From assembly GCA_018067325.1 (NCBI GenBank), contig JAGPUU010000279.1, positions 1-18,628 of the forward strand: 18,628 nucleotides of DNA. Direction: 5' to 3'. Within the stretch, counting starts at the first letter, position 1; the number at the start of each line of letters is the position of its first letter. The notes under the pieces are model-generated. The model saw only the letters and a program-made list of their open reading frames with translations, was not told the DNA's origin and searched no databases. Shown here piece after piece: positions 7,700 to 15,136 of the stretch. Source of the stretch: Amphritea sp. GTDB lineage: Bacteria; Pseudomonadota; Gammaproteobacteria; Pseudomonadales; Balneatricaceae. Position numbers and translations under genes: made by a program.

Positions 7700-8698
7700 G
7701 TGATCGAGAATTTACTGGAAAGCATGCATCATGATGATTTCGAGGCGCTTGCCGACGATATCAAGAACTCACTGGAAGCGCATCGTAAATGGATGCAAAG
7801 AATCACTACCGCATTGGTTACCCGCCAACCGATGGATGAGAACCAATTTATTGCCCCGGATGCTCATCTCTACTGTCACTTTGGTCGCTGGCTGACAAAA
7901 ACCTTCGAAGACGAGCTATTTCAACAGAGTTCATTTCTGAAAATAGAGCAGTACCACAAACAGCTACATGACAGCGCACGAACCGTAATCGCACAGCTAA
8001 ATTTGAAACGCGAAATCAATATCAAAGACTTTGAACTTTTTATGCGAACGCAAAAAGAGTTCTTCGATATGGTAATGATGCTGTTTGAATTCTCAGTGCT
8101 AAATAAACAGCAGTTTGACCCCACCACCCGATTGATGAACCGCCGTGCTGTTGATTCCGTTCTGGCCAACGAATTTAGCAGAATGCAAAGAGCTGAAGAT
8201 TATTACTGCTGTATTGCCATGGCTGATATTGATCATTTTAAAGAGGTTAACGATGCCTGGGGACATGATGTAGGCGATCTTCTCCTGGGCCATACCGCAG
8301 AACTGTTTAATAATGCGATCCGACGCCATGACACTGTTTCACGTTATGGTGGCGAGGAATTTCTGTTTATCTTCCCGGATATGGATCTGGAACAGGCAGG
8401 CATAGTTGTCGATCGGATTCGTAAACAACTGACAGATGCCAGTATCAGCCACCAGGGTAACCTGCACCGCGTCACCGCCTCTTTCGGTGTTACTCAGCTC
8501 TGTCGCTTCTGTGATATTAAAGGCTCGATTAAGCGCGCAGACATCGCCATGTATGTGGCCAAAGAGAAAGGGCGAAACAATACTGTAACTATCGACAGCC
8601 GGGCTATTGTGGGGCAAACATCTTATGACCATCTCAATAACGATATCACCGAGGTCATGCGTCAGCACTGTCGCCAGGTAAAGCCAAACTCAGACTAA
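7700..8698 (+). CDS. dgcZ: Diguanylate cyclase with zinc-sensing CZB domain, DgcZ-like
   Basis: This is a cytoplasmic two-domain enzyme that makes cyclic di-GMP from two GTP. I chose the GTG at 7700 because AAGGA lies seven bases upstream; the frame opens further to a TTG at 7658. In the resulting 332 aa protein, residues 20-130 match the CZB domain with ligands H28, C59 (YCHFGRWL), H86 and H90, the same pattern as E. coli DgcZ, where zinc binding inhibits activity. Residues 136-310 are the GGDEF domain: metal-binding D176 (MADIDHFK), the active-site loop GGEEF at 217-221, and R208-x-x-D211 five residues before it, a conserved inhibitory c-di-GMP site. It probably links zinc level to biofilm or surface behaviour. 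The short tail 310-332 is polar. Confidence 0.9.
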   Translation: MIENLLESMHHDDFEALADDIKNSLEAHRKWMQRITTALVTRQPMDENQFIAPDAHLYCHFGRWLTKTFEDELFQQSSFLKIEQYHKQLHDSARTVIAQLNLKREINIKDFELFMRTQKEFFDMVMMLFEFSVLNKQQFDPTTRLMNRRAVDSVLANEFSRMQRAEDYYCCIAMADIDHFKEVNDAWGHDVGDLLLGHTAELFNNAIRRHDTVSRYGGEEFLFIFPDMDLEQAGIVVDRIRKQLTDASISHQGNLHRVTASFGVTQLCRFCDIKGSIKRADIAMYVAKEKGRNNTVTIDSRAIVGQTSYDHLNNDITEVMRQHCRQVKPNSD

Positions 8699-8709
8699 CG
8701 CTCTTGCAG

Positions 8710-8735
8710 AGCCTGGCTTCGATTAAGCCAAGGCT
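8710..8735. terminator. Bidirectional hairpin between convergent dgcZ and ygeA
   Basis: AGCCTGGCTT (8710-8719) pairs with AAGCCAAGGCT (8725-8735) with one bulged base and a 5-nt loop. It begins 11 nt after the dgcZ stop and overlaps the last codons of ygeA. Only a weak T-rich stretch follows on the plus strand, so its efficiency is uncertain. Confidence 0.55.
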
Positions 8736-9415
8736 AACTTTACAGCCGCCGTCGCATGGATTGCGGTGGTGTCATACAAGGGTATCGCGGTATCTGACTG
8801 ACTCACCAACAACGCGATCTCTGTACAACCTAATATTACCGCCTGCGCACCACCCGCAGACAGATCTTCAATTATCTTTACATACGCTTGACGGGAACTA
8901 TCACTTATTTTCCCCTGGCAGAGTTCTTCATAGATGACGCGATGTATCACATCCTGCGCATTTTCATCCGGCACCAAAACACGGATGCCATGCTTATCTG
9001 TCAAACGCCCTTTGTAGAAATCCTGCTGCATGGTAAAGCGGGTTCCCAGCAATCCTACCCTCTCAACACCGTCCGCCTTAAGTTGCGCAGCAGTGGCATC
9101 GGCAATATGTAGCAGAGGAATAGACACTGCAGCTTCCGCCTGGGCTGCTACCTTGTGCATCGTATTGGTACCAATGAGAAAAAAATCAGCACCTGCGGCT
9201 TCCACAGCCTGCGCTGCCTGCGCAAGTATAACTCCGGCTTGTTGCCAGTCACCCCGGCTTTGCAAGGTTTCAATCTCGGCAAAGTCAACGCTATACAGCG
9301 CAAGCTTAGCTGAATGAAAGCCCCCTAGCTGATCTTTGATACCCGAATTGATTGCCCTGTAATAACTGACAGTAGACTCCCAACTCATGCCGCCCAGCAG
9401 CCCAATCGTTTTCAT
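8723..9415 (-). CDS. ygeA: Aspartate/glutamate racemase family protein, YgeA-like
   Basis: The product is 230 aa from the ATG at 9415-9413; AGGA lies eight bases upstream, favouring it over ATGs at 9442 and 9433. It is very similar from memory to E. coli YgeA (MKTIGLLGGMSWEST, TNTMHKVA, LGTRFTMQQDFYKGRL, GCTEIALLV). Most family racemases use two cysteines as acid and base. Here the first position is T83 (GTNTMH) and the second is C197 (GCTEI), the same unusual Thr/Cys pair described for the E. coli L-Asp/Glu-specific enzyme. It should therefore be active, but with asymmetric substrate preference. The protein is cytoplasmic and monocistronic, convergent with dgcZ. The physiological substrate is not settled. 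Confidence 0.88.
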   Translation of the reverse strand: MKTIGLLGGMSWESTVSYYRAINSGIKDQLGGFHSAKLALYSVDFAEIETLQSRGDWQQAGVILAQAAQAVEAAGADFFLIGTNTMHKVAAQAEAAVSIPLLHIADATAAQLKADGVERVGLLGTRFTMQQDFYKGRLTDKHGIRVLVPDENAQDVIHRVIYEELCQGKISDSSRQAYVKIIEDLSAGGAQAVILGCTEIALLVSQSDTAIPLYDTTAIHATAAVKLALA

Positions 9416-9583
9416 TGTGTCTGTCCTCATATTCCCTTTCACACAGCATACAAAAGAGTGTGAGTAGTTAACCAGATACAGTTTTAGTCAGCCACAGCAG
9501 TACAGATTGTTGATTTATTGATCTACCCTTAAGCAATACACGTAACAGATTAGCAGCACACATAAACTGAGCAGGTGATTATC

Positions 9584-10189
9584 ATGACAATTAAATCGAT
9601 GTCTGAAATCTTCTATGACCCTAGTCTGGCGATGAAGCACTTACGGGATGAGAAACTCAAAGGTACCACTGAGGTACTTTTTATCCTGGCACTCTTGGCA
9701 CTGATCCCGGCAGTATCACTGTTTATCGGAACCACTCAGGTTGGCTGGAGCCTGACCCCCGGCGGCGACGCTGTAAAACTGAGCATGATAAGCGCTCTGA
9801 ACTCCTCCATTGCCTTCTACCTGGCTCTCTGTTTTGCACTTGGCCTGATGGGATTTACTATCCGCTGGATGGAAAAAACCTATGGGGGTCATGCCTCACT
9901 CGAACGCTGTATGAACCTGACACTCTATACCGCAACACCATTACTACTTGCAGGTTTTGCCGGCTTGTACCCGATGCTGTGGTTTTGTGTTGCCGTAGGT
10001 ATCGTTGCTTTGGCCTACAGTACCTTCCTACTGTTTACCGGCGTACCTATCATCATGAAAATACCTGAGGAACGGGGTTTTCTATTCTGCGTATCGATAC
10101 TGACGGTAGGTTTAATAATATTGGTAGGACTGCGATCGGCAACCGCCTTTCTCTGGGGAACACTCACGCCGTTAATCTACCTTCCCTGA
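9584..10189 (+). CDS. Yip1-domain inner-membrane protein
   Basis: The product is 201 aa from the ATG at 9584, preceded by AGGTGA at five bases; a GTG at 9575 overlaps that site and is less likely. About five hydrophobic helices are seen (near residues 30-50, 72-95, 112-130, 132-154 and 165-190), preceded by a short N-terminal segment with FYDPSLAMKHL, a motif common to bacterial Yip1-family proteins such as YohC. Function in bacteria is unknown. It is transcribed alone, divergent from ygeA and convergent with mtnK, with a hairpin at 10213-10242 after it. Confidence 0.75.
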   Translation: MTIKSMSEIFYDPSLAMKHLRDEKLKGTTEVLFILALLALIPAVSLFIGTTQVGWSLTPGGDAVKLSMISALNSSIAFYLALCFALGLMGFTIRWMEKTYGGHASLERCMNLTLYTATPLLLAGFAGLYPMLWFCVAVGIVALAYSTFLLFTGVPIIMKIPEERGFLFCVSILTVGLIILVGLRSATAFLWGTLTPLIYLP

Positions 10190-10212
10190 TTGCACATGCT
10201 GCTCGTGCAATA

Positions 10213-10242
10213 AGCCTGCAGGCCTGAAGACAGGAGCAGGCT
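10213..10242. terminator. Hairpin between convergent Yip1 gene and mtnK
   Basis: AGCCTGC (10213-10219) pairs with GCAGGCT (10236-10242), and inside it CCTG (10223-10226) pairs with CAGG (10231-10234) around AAGA. A smaller stem, TTGCAC/GTGCAA, precedes it at 10190-10210. It sits between two converging stop codons, so a bidirectional terminator is the natural reading; U tracts on both sides are weak. Confidence 0.6.
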
Positions 10243-10267
10243 ATTTACTATCTGGCGCGCGTGGATA

Positions 10268-11473
10268 CTATCGACAATACATCTGTTCACGTACGCGTGA
10301 AATCAGCTGATCGATGTTTTCAAAAGCTGCCCGCTCTTTGATCAGCATCTGCCCCAACAGCAAAGACAGTCTTTCTGAATCAGCGCGTTTCTGAGGGTCG
10401 CTAATCGACTCAACATCGTCGACATGGGCCACACCGATAGTACGGCGAATCATCTCAGTGCCTGCATATCCGAGACTGTCTGCCAATAATTCCTGAATAT
10501 ACCAGTCGGCATATTCGGGCAGTTGCAGACTAGGTTCCTGGGTCTCTTGCTTTATATGCTCACGAAAACGCTTCGCAAACGTGCCCCAGATAGTTTCGAT
10601 GCTCGCTAACAACCACTGCTGATAATCACTACGTTCTGTTTTATCGCCAGGCAAGTTAGCCTGCCCCGAGAGATTCAACAGGTAGTTCGCTATTATCAAG
10701 CCTATATCGAAGCCAATCGGCCCGACGAAAGCAAACTCAGGATCAATAATTTTAATACCCGACTGATTTGCAAAAACTGACCCTGAGTGCAGATCGGCAT
10801 GCAGCAAAGCTTCAGCCTGATTGAGGAACTTTGCTTTCAGACGCGCCACTTCACGCTTCAGTACAACGTCCTGCCAAAGCCGTTCTGCATCAGACCGCAA
10901 CAGCTCATTAACATTGTTACGTTCATGATCGCAGTAAGGGTCCCAAAAGAAGACCTCTTCAGAAATTTTGCACAGATCGGGATTGATAAATTGCTGAACC
11001 AGGGCCTTTTTCTCGATCGATCCCAGGTAAAGATCAGAGGTATAAAACAACGTGTCCGCCAGGAAACAACCAATCTTCTCAGCGACCAGCGGCAATTTCT
11101 GACGTTCAATCAAAGCGCTGCGTAAGCTGCCATAAGCACCAATATCTTGCATCACAATGGCGCACTGTTCAGCATCAAAACTGTACACCTCAGGCACAAA
11201 GTTCACACAGTGTCTTGCCGCCAGTTTAAGTGCTTCAAACTCGATACGAATTCGATCCTGCGACAGCGGCCAGCCCTCACCAATCACGCGTATATAGGGT
11301 AGCGCTTGCTTAACAATAAGACTGTCGCTGTCACTAAAGACACGATAGACAAAGTTGATATTACCATCGCCTATCTCTTCAACCTGAAGCGGCTCCTGAT
11401 CAGAAAACAACTGACTATGCTGGCGTGCAAAAGCGATGACGTCTGCATCGGTGTTAAATTTTTCAAAGCTCAT
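10268..11473 (-). CDS. mtnK: S-methyl-5-thioribose kinase
   Basis: The product is 401 aa, the usual length for MtnK. I chose the ATG at 11473-11471; the frame opens six codons earlier with a TTG that lacks a ribosome site. Kinase features are the nucleotide loop EIGDGNINFVYRV (33-45), the ATP-lysine K55 in IVKQALPY, the catalytic HADLHSGS (225-232) and IDPEFAFVGPIGFD (243-256), where DPE replaces the usual DFG, as is typical of MtnK. It phosphorylates methylthioribose at C1 with ATP, the first committed step in recycling sulfur from methylthioadenosine when MTA is cleaved by a nucleosidase. It is divergent from mtnA across about 240 nt, so the two are not an operon here. Confidence 0.92.
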   Translation of the reverse strand: MSFEKFNTDADVIAFARQHSQLFSDQEPLQVEEIGDGNINFVYRVFSDSDSLIVKQALPYIRVIGEGWPLSQDRIRIEFEALKLAARHCVNFVPEVYSFDAEQCAIVMQDIGAYGSLRSALIERQKLPLVAEKIGCFLADTLFYTSDLYLGSIEKKALVQQFINPDLCKISEEVFFWDPYCDHERNNVNELLRSDAERLWQDVVLKREVARLKAKFLNQAEALLHADLHSGSVFANQSGIKIIDPEFAFVGPIGFDIGLIIANYLLNLSGQANLPGDKTERSDYQQWLLASIETIWGTFAKRFREHIKQETQEPSLQLPEYADWYIQELLADSLGYAGTEMIRRTIGVAHVDDVESISDPQKRADSERLSLLLGQMLIKERAAFENIDQLISRVREQMYCR

Positions 11474-11516
11474 TTTTAATGTCGATTCCAATGCAGTTGA
11501 AGAAAACAGTTAAACA

Positions 11517-11584
11517 AAGCGCTTAATACGAGCGGTATTACGAACAGTAATAAAACACAGACAACGCTGTCTGAGTGACAGACA
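11517..11584. promoter_or_regulatory. Palindromes in the mtnK-mtnA divergent promoter region
   Basis: Three symmetric elements lie between the divergent genes: AAGCGCTT (11517-11524), TAATAC-gagcg-GTATTA (11524-11540) and TGTCTG-agtga-CAGACA (11568-11584). Their position suits a shared regulator of the methionine-salvage genes. None matches a motif I can name: it is not the MetJ AGACGTCT box, and I see no SAM-riboswitch structure. Binding is inferred from symmetry and location only. Confidence 0.4.
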
Positions 11585-11710
11585 TTGTGGCAAATCAGTT
11601 GGTCTCTGCCTACCCCCTTTTCTGAATGCAGGGTTCCTGATAACTTACAGCTCTCTTATGCCACTCTCTTGTGCCGTACTCTTATACAGCGCTATAGCCA
11701 TTGGATCTCT

Positions 11711-12730
11711 ATGAAAGACTTAGTCGCCACCAGCATCAAATATCAACAGGGTAGCCTGTACGTACTTGATCAGCACCAGCTTCCGCACCAGGAACAGTGG
11801 CTGCCCTGCGATAGTACTGACACGATGATCAGCCTGATTAAAAAATTACAGATTCGTGGCGCACCTTTAATCGGTATCGGCGCCAGTCTGCTACTCGCTC
11901 ACTTGGCAGAACAGGGACTCAACCCAGATGAACTGAAGATTCAGGCCGAACGTCTGCGGGCCGCTCGCCCTACCGCAGTGAATCTAATGAACTGTATCGA
12001 CCGAATGCTGGCCACATTGGACAACCAAGGCACAGCGGGGCTTTCAAGCTGTGCTGAGCAGCTATTTGATGAAGATGTTGAACTATGCCAGCGTATGGCT
12101 GCTTTGGGTGCCGAGCTGATTGCCGATGGCGCTAATATTCTTACCCACTGCAACACTGGCAGCCTGGCAACCGCAGGTGTTGGTACGGCGATAGGCGTTA
12201 TCGGAGCGGCTCAACAGCAGGGTAAACAACCCCATGTCTGGGTCGATGAAACACGCCCCCTATTGCAAGGCGGCCGTTTAACCACTTGGGAGATGGCACG
12301 CCTTAATGTTTCCCACACCCTTATCTGTGACAATATGGCCGCAACTTTGATGGCTCAGGGTAAAGTGGACGTCGTTCTTGTGGGCGCTGATCGGATAGCC
12401 GCCAACGGTGATTTTGCCAACAAAGTCGGCACTTATTCCCTGGCAGTGATTGCCCGGCATCACAAAGTACCCTTCTATGTTGTAGCCCCCTACACTACGG
12501 TTGATTCTAATTGCCCCAATGGTGAAGCAATCCCAATCGAACAACGCAGCGCTACTGAAGTTCAAGGGGTTAGCGGTAGTTTTGGAGAGATCAATTGGGC
12601 ACCGGAAAACACCCCTGTGTATAACCCTGCATTTGATGTTACCCCTGCCGATCTGGTAACGGGCTGGATACTAGATACAGGTGTTTATGACCCTGAGAAG
12701 ATAGGGGCAGGAGCATTGAAGACTCTCTGA
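11711..12730 (+). CDS. mtnA: S-methyl-5-thioribose-1-phosphate isomerase
   Basis: The product is 339 aa. The frame is open from 11585, but the ATG at 11711 aligns with the normal N-terminus of the family (MKDLVATSIKYQQGSLYVLDQ); the upstream 42 codons look non-coding, although no strong Shine-Dalgarno sequence marks the ATG. Active-site residues are C147 in LTHCNTGSLATAG and D227 in VGADRIAANGDFANKVGTY, and RGAP (49-52) and VDETRPLLQGGRLTTWE (178-194) are family signatures. It converts methylthioribose-1-phosphate to methylthioribulose-1-phosphate, acting directly after MtnK. The later enzymes MtnB, MtnC and MtnD are not encoded in this window. The following hairpin at 12761-12790 may end the transcript. 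Confidence 0.93.
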   Translation: MKDLVATSIKYQQGSLYVLDQHQLPHQEQWLPCDSTDTMISLIKKLQIRGAPLIGIGASLLLAHLAEQGLNPDELKIQAERLRAARPTAVNLMNCIDRMLATLDNQGTAGLSSCAEQLFDEDVELCQRMAALGAELIADGANILTHCNTGSLATAGVGTAIGVIGAAQQQGKQPHVWVDETRPLLQGGRLTTWEMARLNVSHTLICDNMAATLMAQGKVDVVLVGADRIAANGDFANKVGTYSLAVIARHHKVPFYVVAPYTTVDSNCPNGEAIPIEQRSATEVQGVSGSFGEINWAPENTPVYNPAFDVTPADLVTGWILDTGVYDPEKIGAGALKTL

Positions 12731-12760
12731 AAAAGATAGTTAATCGAAATATTAATGGTC

Positions 12761-12790
12761 GGAGCGACATACTGCCGCGATCTTCGCTCC
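12761..12790. terminator. Possible terminator between mtnA and the sulfotransferase gene
   Basis: GGAGCGA (12761-12767) pairs with TCGCTCC (12784-12790) around a 16-nt loop, about 30 nt after the mtnA stop. Only TTAT follows, so it is a weak terminator candidate. The rest of 12791-12898 contains three AAAGGA repeats but no convincing gene. Confidence 0.45.
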
Positions 12791-12898
12791 TTATACCTAA
12801 AGGACATATAAAGGAGCTCCCACAAAAACTTAAAGGAGAAATCAGCCTTCAGATATGTACTCACATTCTACCGGTACAGCTAATGATATTCTGGCTAA

Positions 12899-13876
12899 TC
12901 AAGCATCCAACTGAAGTTGAATACTATCTATAATCTGTCCTGTCTCCTTAACTCTACAAGTTAATTGTGTACCTGTCGGTAACTCATTCGGAAACTGAAA
13001 ATGGAAACCTACATAGCCAGCCCTTGGCAGCCCTAGTCTCAACATCCCTGGACGAAATTCTGTGGATACCGCTTCCCCTAATACCTCATCTTCAATCAAT
13101 ACCTCAACAGTGACGGCCTCATCACTGATATCCCACCATGCCCAGCCAGAAAGGCTCTTATGACTAGCCTGCTGAAGAGCCGCGTGCACAAAAGGCTTAC
13201 CAGACTGCCAAAGAACAGTTCGCTGTTCAAATAAGTCAACACATTGGCGGTATAGATCTATATCCTCTTGATTAAGAGCTTCAAGTCTACTAATAACTTC
13301 TGGATCCAGCTTATATGGTTCATGAGTAGAGTTTCGCCCTTTATTTAGTTCCAAATCAGGTATCATCGTAGAATATCGTTCATTGATCTGATCAAGGCTA
13401 CTTGAATAGTTTTCCGTCAAGCCAACAAACCCAATCACCTGATATGGTACTCCACTGAGTAATTTCTTTAGTCGGTTTATAAACTGTGGTTTAGTGTAAA
13501 AAGACTCGAAATTATCCTCATATCCGAAATTTCTAACAAAGTGATTATATTCAGATATAACTCGCTGTATCGGGTCACGCATAAATACAACTGAATTACG
13601 GGCACCAAGTATATCTATGTACTTGCTGGCATGGACATGTCCACTTACAAACTCTATCGAATTATCATTTAACTTTTTCAAGAAAGAGAAGTTATCTTTA
13701 TTTCCATAAACTTCCTGAATCACTATATCGCTGGTTTCACCTGAATTAGGTGCATAGTCATAAGAAATATGTTCTAAACCGTAATATTCTTCAGCCGCCT
13801 TTCTGAAACTAGTGCCAGCTGTTTTAGGTATATGTATGAAAAACAAAATTGATATCCCGACTCTATTAAAGACCAA
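12899..13876 (-). CDS. Sulfotransferase family protein with C-terminal beta domain
   Basis: The product is up to 325 aa. The PAPS-binding loop is HIPKTAGTSF (15-24), and the 3'-phosphate element is VVFMRDPIQRVISEYNHF (96-113), as in carbohydrate sulfotransferases. It would transfer sulfate from PAPS to a sugar, probably a surface or exported glycan. Residues about 241-324 (SGWAWWDI, VEVLIEDEVLGEAV, EFRPGMLRLGL, GYVGFHFQFP) form a separate beta-rich module that I recognise as a recurring tail of bacterial glycan-modifying proteins. The longest frame starts with TTG at 13876, overlapping the upstream gene by 11 nt; a TTG at 13846, giving an N-terminus FFIHIPKTAG, is an equally likely start. It lies downstream of, and is probably coupled to, the glycosyltransferase gene. 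Confidence 0.8.
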   Translation of the reverse strand: MVFNRVGISILFFIHIPKTAGTSFRKAAEEYYGLEHISYDYAPNSGETSDIVIQEVYGNKDNFSFLKKLNDNSIEFVSGHVHASKYIDILGARNSVVFMRDPIQRVISEYNHFVRNFGYEDNFESFYTKPQFINRLKKLLSGVPYQVIGFVGLTENYSSSLDQINERYSTMIPDLELNKGRNSTHEPYKLDPEVISRLEALNQEDIDLYRQCVDLFEQRTVLWQSGKPFVHAALQQASHKSLSGWAWWDISDEAVTVEVLIEDEVLGEAVSTEFRPGMLRLGLPRAGYVGFHFQFPNELPTGTQLTCRVKETGQIIDSIQLQLDA

Positions 13877-14762
13877 GTAAACTCAACAAACGAGTATAAC
13901 TCTCTCTGAAGCGAGAGTAATGTAAAATACTATTTATGGGTAATTCTATATCATTAAGATCAAACTCATTAAAGTAACCATCGCTCTTCACTAGATCCGC
14001 TCCAAACATGGAACTACCCCGATATTTCTTCTTCTTTATAAACTCTTCATTAGATTTTAAAGCATAATGATGCACTCGTATTCGCATGTCACAAATTGTA
14101 TCTGTAACTCCAGAGGTCGCACCAGTGAGTATTGGTTTTATACCCCTTTCGTATGCTGCAAATACAGCATTTTCACCCGATGAATTTATATATCTATAGT
14201 TTTTATCCAAAACAGCGCGATGAGGATATATATCCTTCACTAACTTAGGCCGATATACAGACTTAATGTAGTGATTTCGGGGACGCTCATCCGATGCCGC
14301 CTGAGTAAAACGATCAATGACAAATCCATCCAGCTGATCTACTTGACCTGAAGTACCGTAGTTACGCCAGTTCAGCGCTAGCCCACCCACAGATTTATCG
14401 GCAAAGAGATCGGTTATATGATCGCTCGCTGTCTGTTCACCGTAAGGCACTAGAAATTCATCCGCGTCTATAAAGGTGAGAAGCTCAACCTTATTCTTGT
14501 AGTCCGAAAGAATCTGTTCATAAGCTCTTATCTGAACTTTATCCTGTCTTCCGATGGAATAAAGATCGATTACAGAGTGCTTTTGTAGCAATTTTAGTAA
14601 CTCAAACGTTCCATCATCAGATTCATTATCATAAATAATAAATTTATCTATACCCTGAGATTGATGCCAGGCTATCCATTCGAGGATGTACTCTTTCTCG
14701 TTTCTAAATATTGCCCCAATAGCTATTGGGGCAGTAACTTTTTTCCTCAGGAAACCAAACAT
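13866..14762 (-). CDS. GT92/GT2-like glycosyltransferase
   Basis: The product is 298 aa. N-terminal motifs fit the Glyco_tranf_2_4 / GT92 group: IGAIFRNEKEYILEWIAWH (15-33), IIYDNESDDGT (42-52) and the metal-binding DxD in FIDADEFL (D99, D101). A conserved-looking region with lysines and aromatics (HYIKSVYRPK) follows. There is no membrane helix or signal peptide, so it would act on the cytoplasmic side on a lipid- or nucleotide-linked acceptor. GGGG lies five bases before the ATG. It forms a two-gene unit with the sulfotransferase by an 11-nt overlap. Local base composition is clearly lower in GC than mtnA: the 60-base stretch 14161-14220 has 19 G/C, against 34 of 60 at 12121-12180. This suggests acquisition. 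Confidence 0.8.
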   Translation of the reverse strand: MFGFLRKKVTAPIAIGAIFRNEKEYILEWIAWHQSQGIDKFIIYDNESDDGTFELLKLLQKHSVIDLYSIGRQDKVQIRAYEQILSDYKNKVELLTFIDADEFLVPYGEQTASDHITDLFADKSVGGLALNWRNYGTSGQVDQLDGFVIDRFTQAASDERPRNHYIKSVYRPKLVKDIYPHRAVLDKNYRYINSSGENAVFAAYERGIKPILTGATSGVTDTICDMRIRVHHYALKSNEEFIKKKKYRGSSMFGADLVKSDGYFNEFDLNDIELPINSILHYSRFRESYTRLLSLLGL

Positions 14763-15136
14763 TCAAACCCCATTTATTAAGAAATATCGAAATCTACCCA
14801 TTAAATAGATAAATCAAATAAAATCTGTAAATCTTTCATTCGCAAAAATTATATTGTACACGTTTCCAGAACCTCAAAGCGCAGTCCTGAAGCATCGATA
14901 AGCCGAGTTCGAGCAAATAGTTTAAGCATTACTACCAGGGTATATTGTTGAGCCACTAACGTATCAAACCTCTATAAAATGCAAAATACCGTTCAAATAC
15001 ACTGTAATCTCTATTAGATTACAGCTCTAAGTCGCCGGATGATTATTCCCTAGTAGGAGGACTACATCCTCGTATTAATCAATACCCACTCTAATAGAAC
15101 AAACAAGTGTACTAGATTAAACGATATTAGTCCGCC
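14763..15136. other. AT-rich intergenic region with a 9-bp inverted repeat
   Basis: No ORF of useful length is visible. It should contain the promoter of the glycosyltransferase pair. A perfect inverted repeat CTGTAATCT-ctatt-AGATTACAG lies at 15002-15024 without a flanking T run, and a smaller GAGGA/TCCTC stem lies near 15056-15070. The region separates the AT-rich glycan pair from marR and could be an insertion boundary, but I find no target duplication or transposase remnant. Confidence 0.4.

Noticed and set aside
9163..9175. Apparent loss of a catalytic cysteine in the racemase (GTNTMH instead of CTNTMH)
   Set aside because: The residue before T83 is not the catalytic position; the aligned catalytic residue is T83, which is retained, so the enzyme is not predicted to be dead.
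11585..11710. N-terminal extension of mtnA by 42 codons
   Set aside because: The extension has no MtnA similarity and the ATG at 11711 matches the family N-terminus.
12843..12912. 18-codon ORF starting at the ATG near 12855 after AAAGGAGAAA
   Set aside because: The Shine-Dalgarno-like sequence is about 15 nt from the ATG, too far, and the peptide ends over the 3' end of the sulfotransferase gene; the AAAGGA repeats look like chance in AT-rich DNA.
14870..14930. Possible tRNA or transposase remnant in the noncoding stretch before marR
   Set aside because: No cloverleaf pairing or readable protein motif could be built from either strand.
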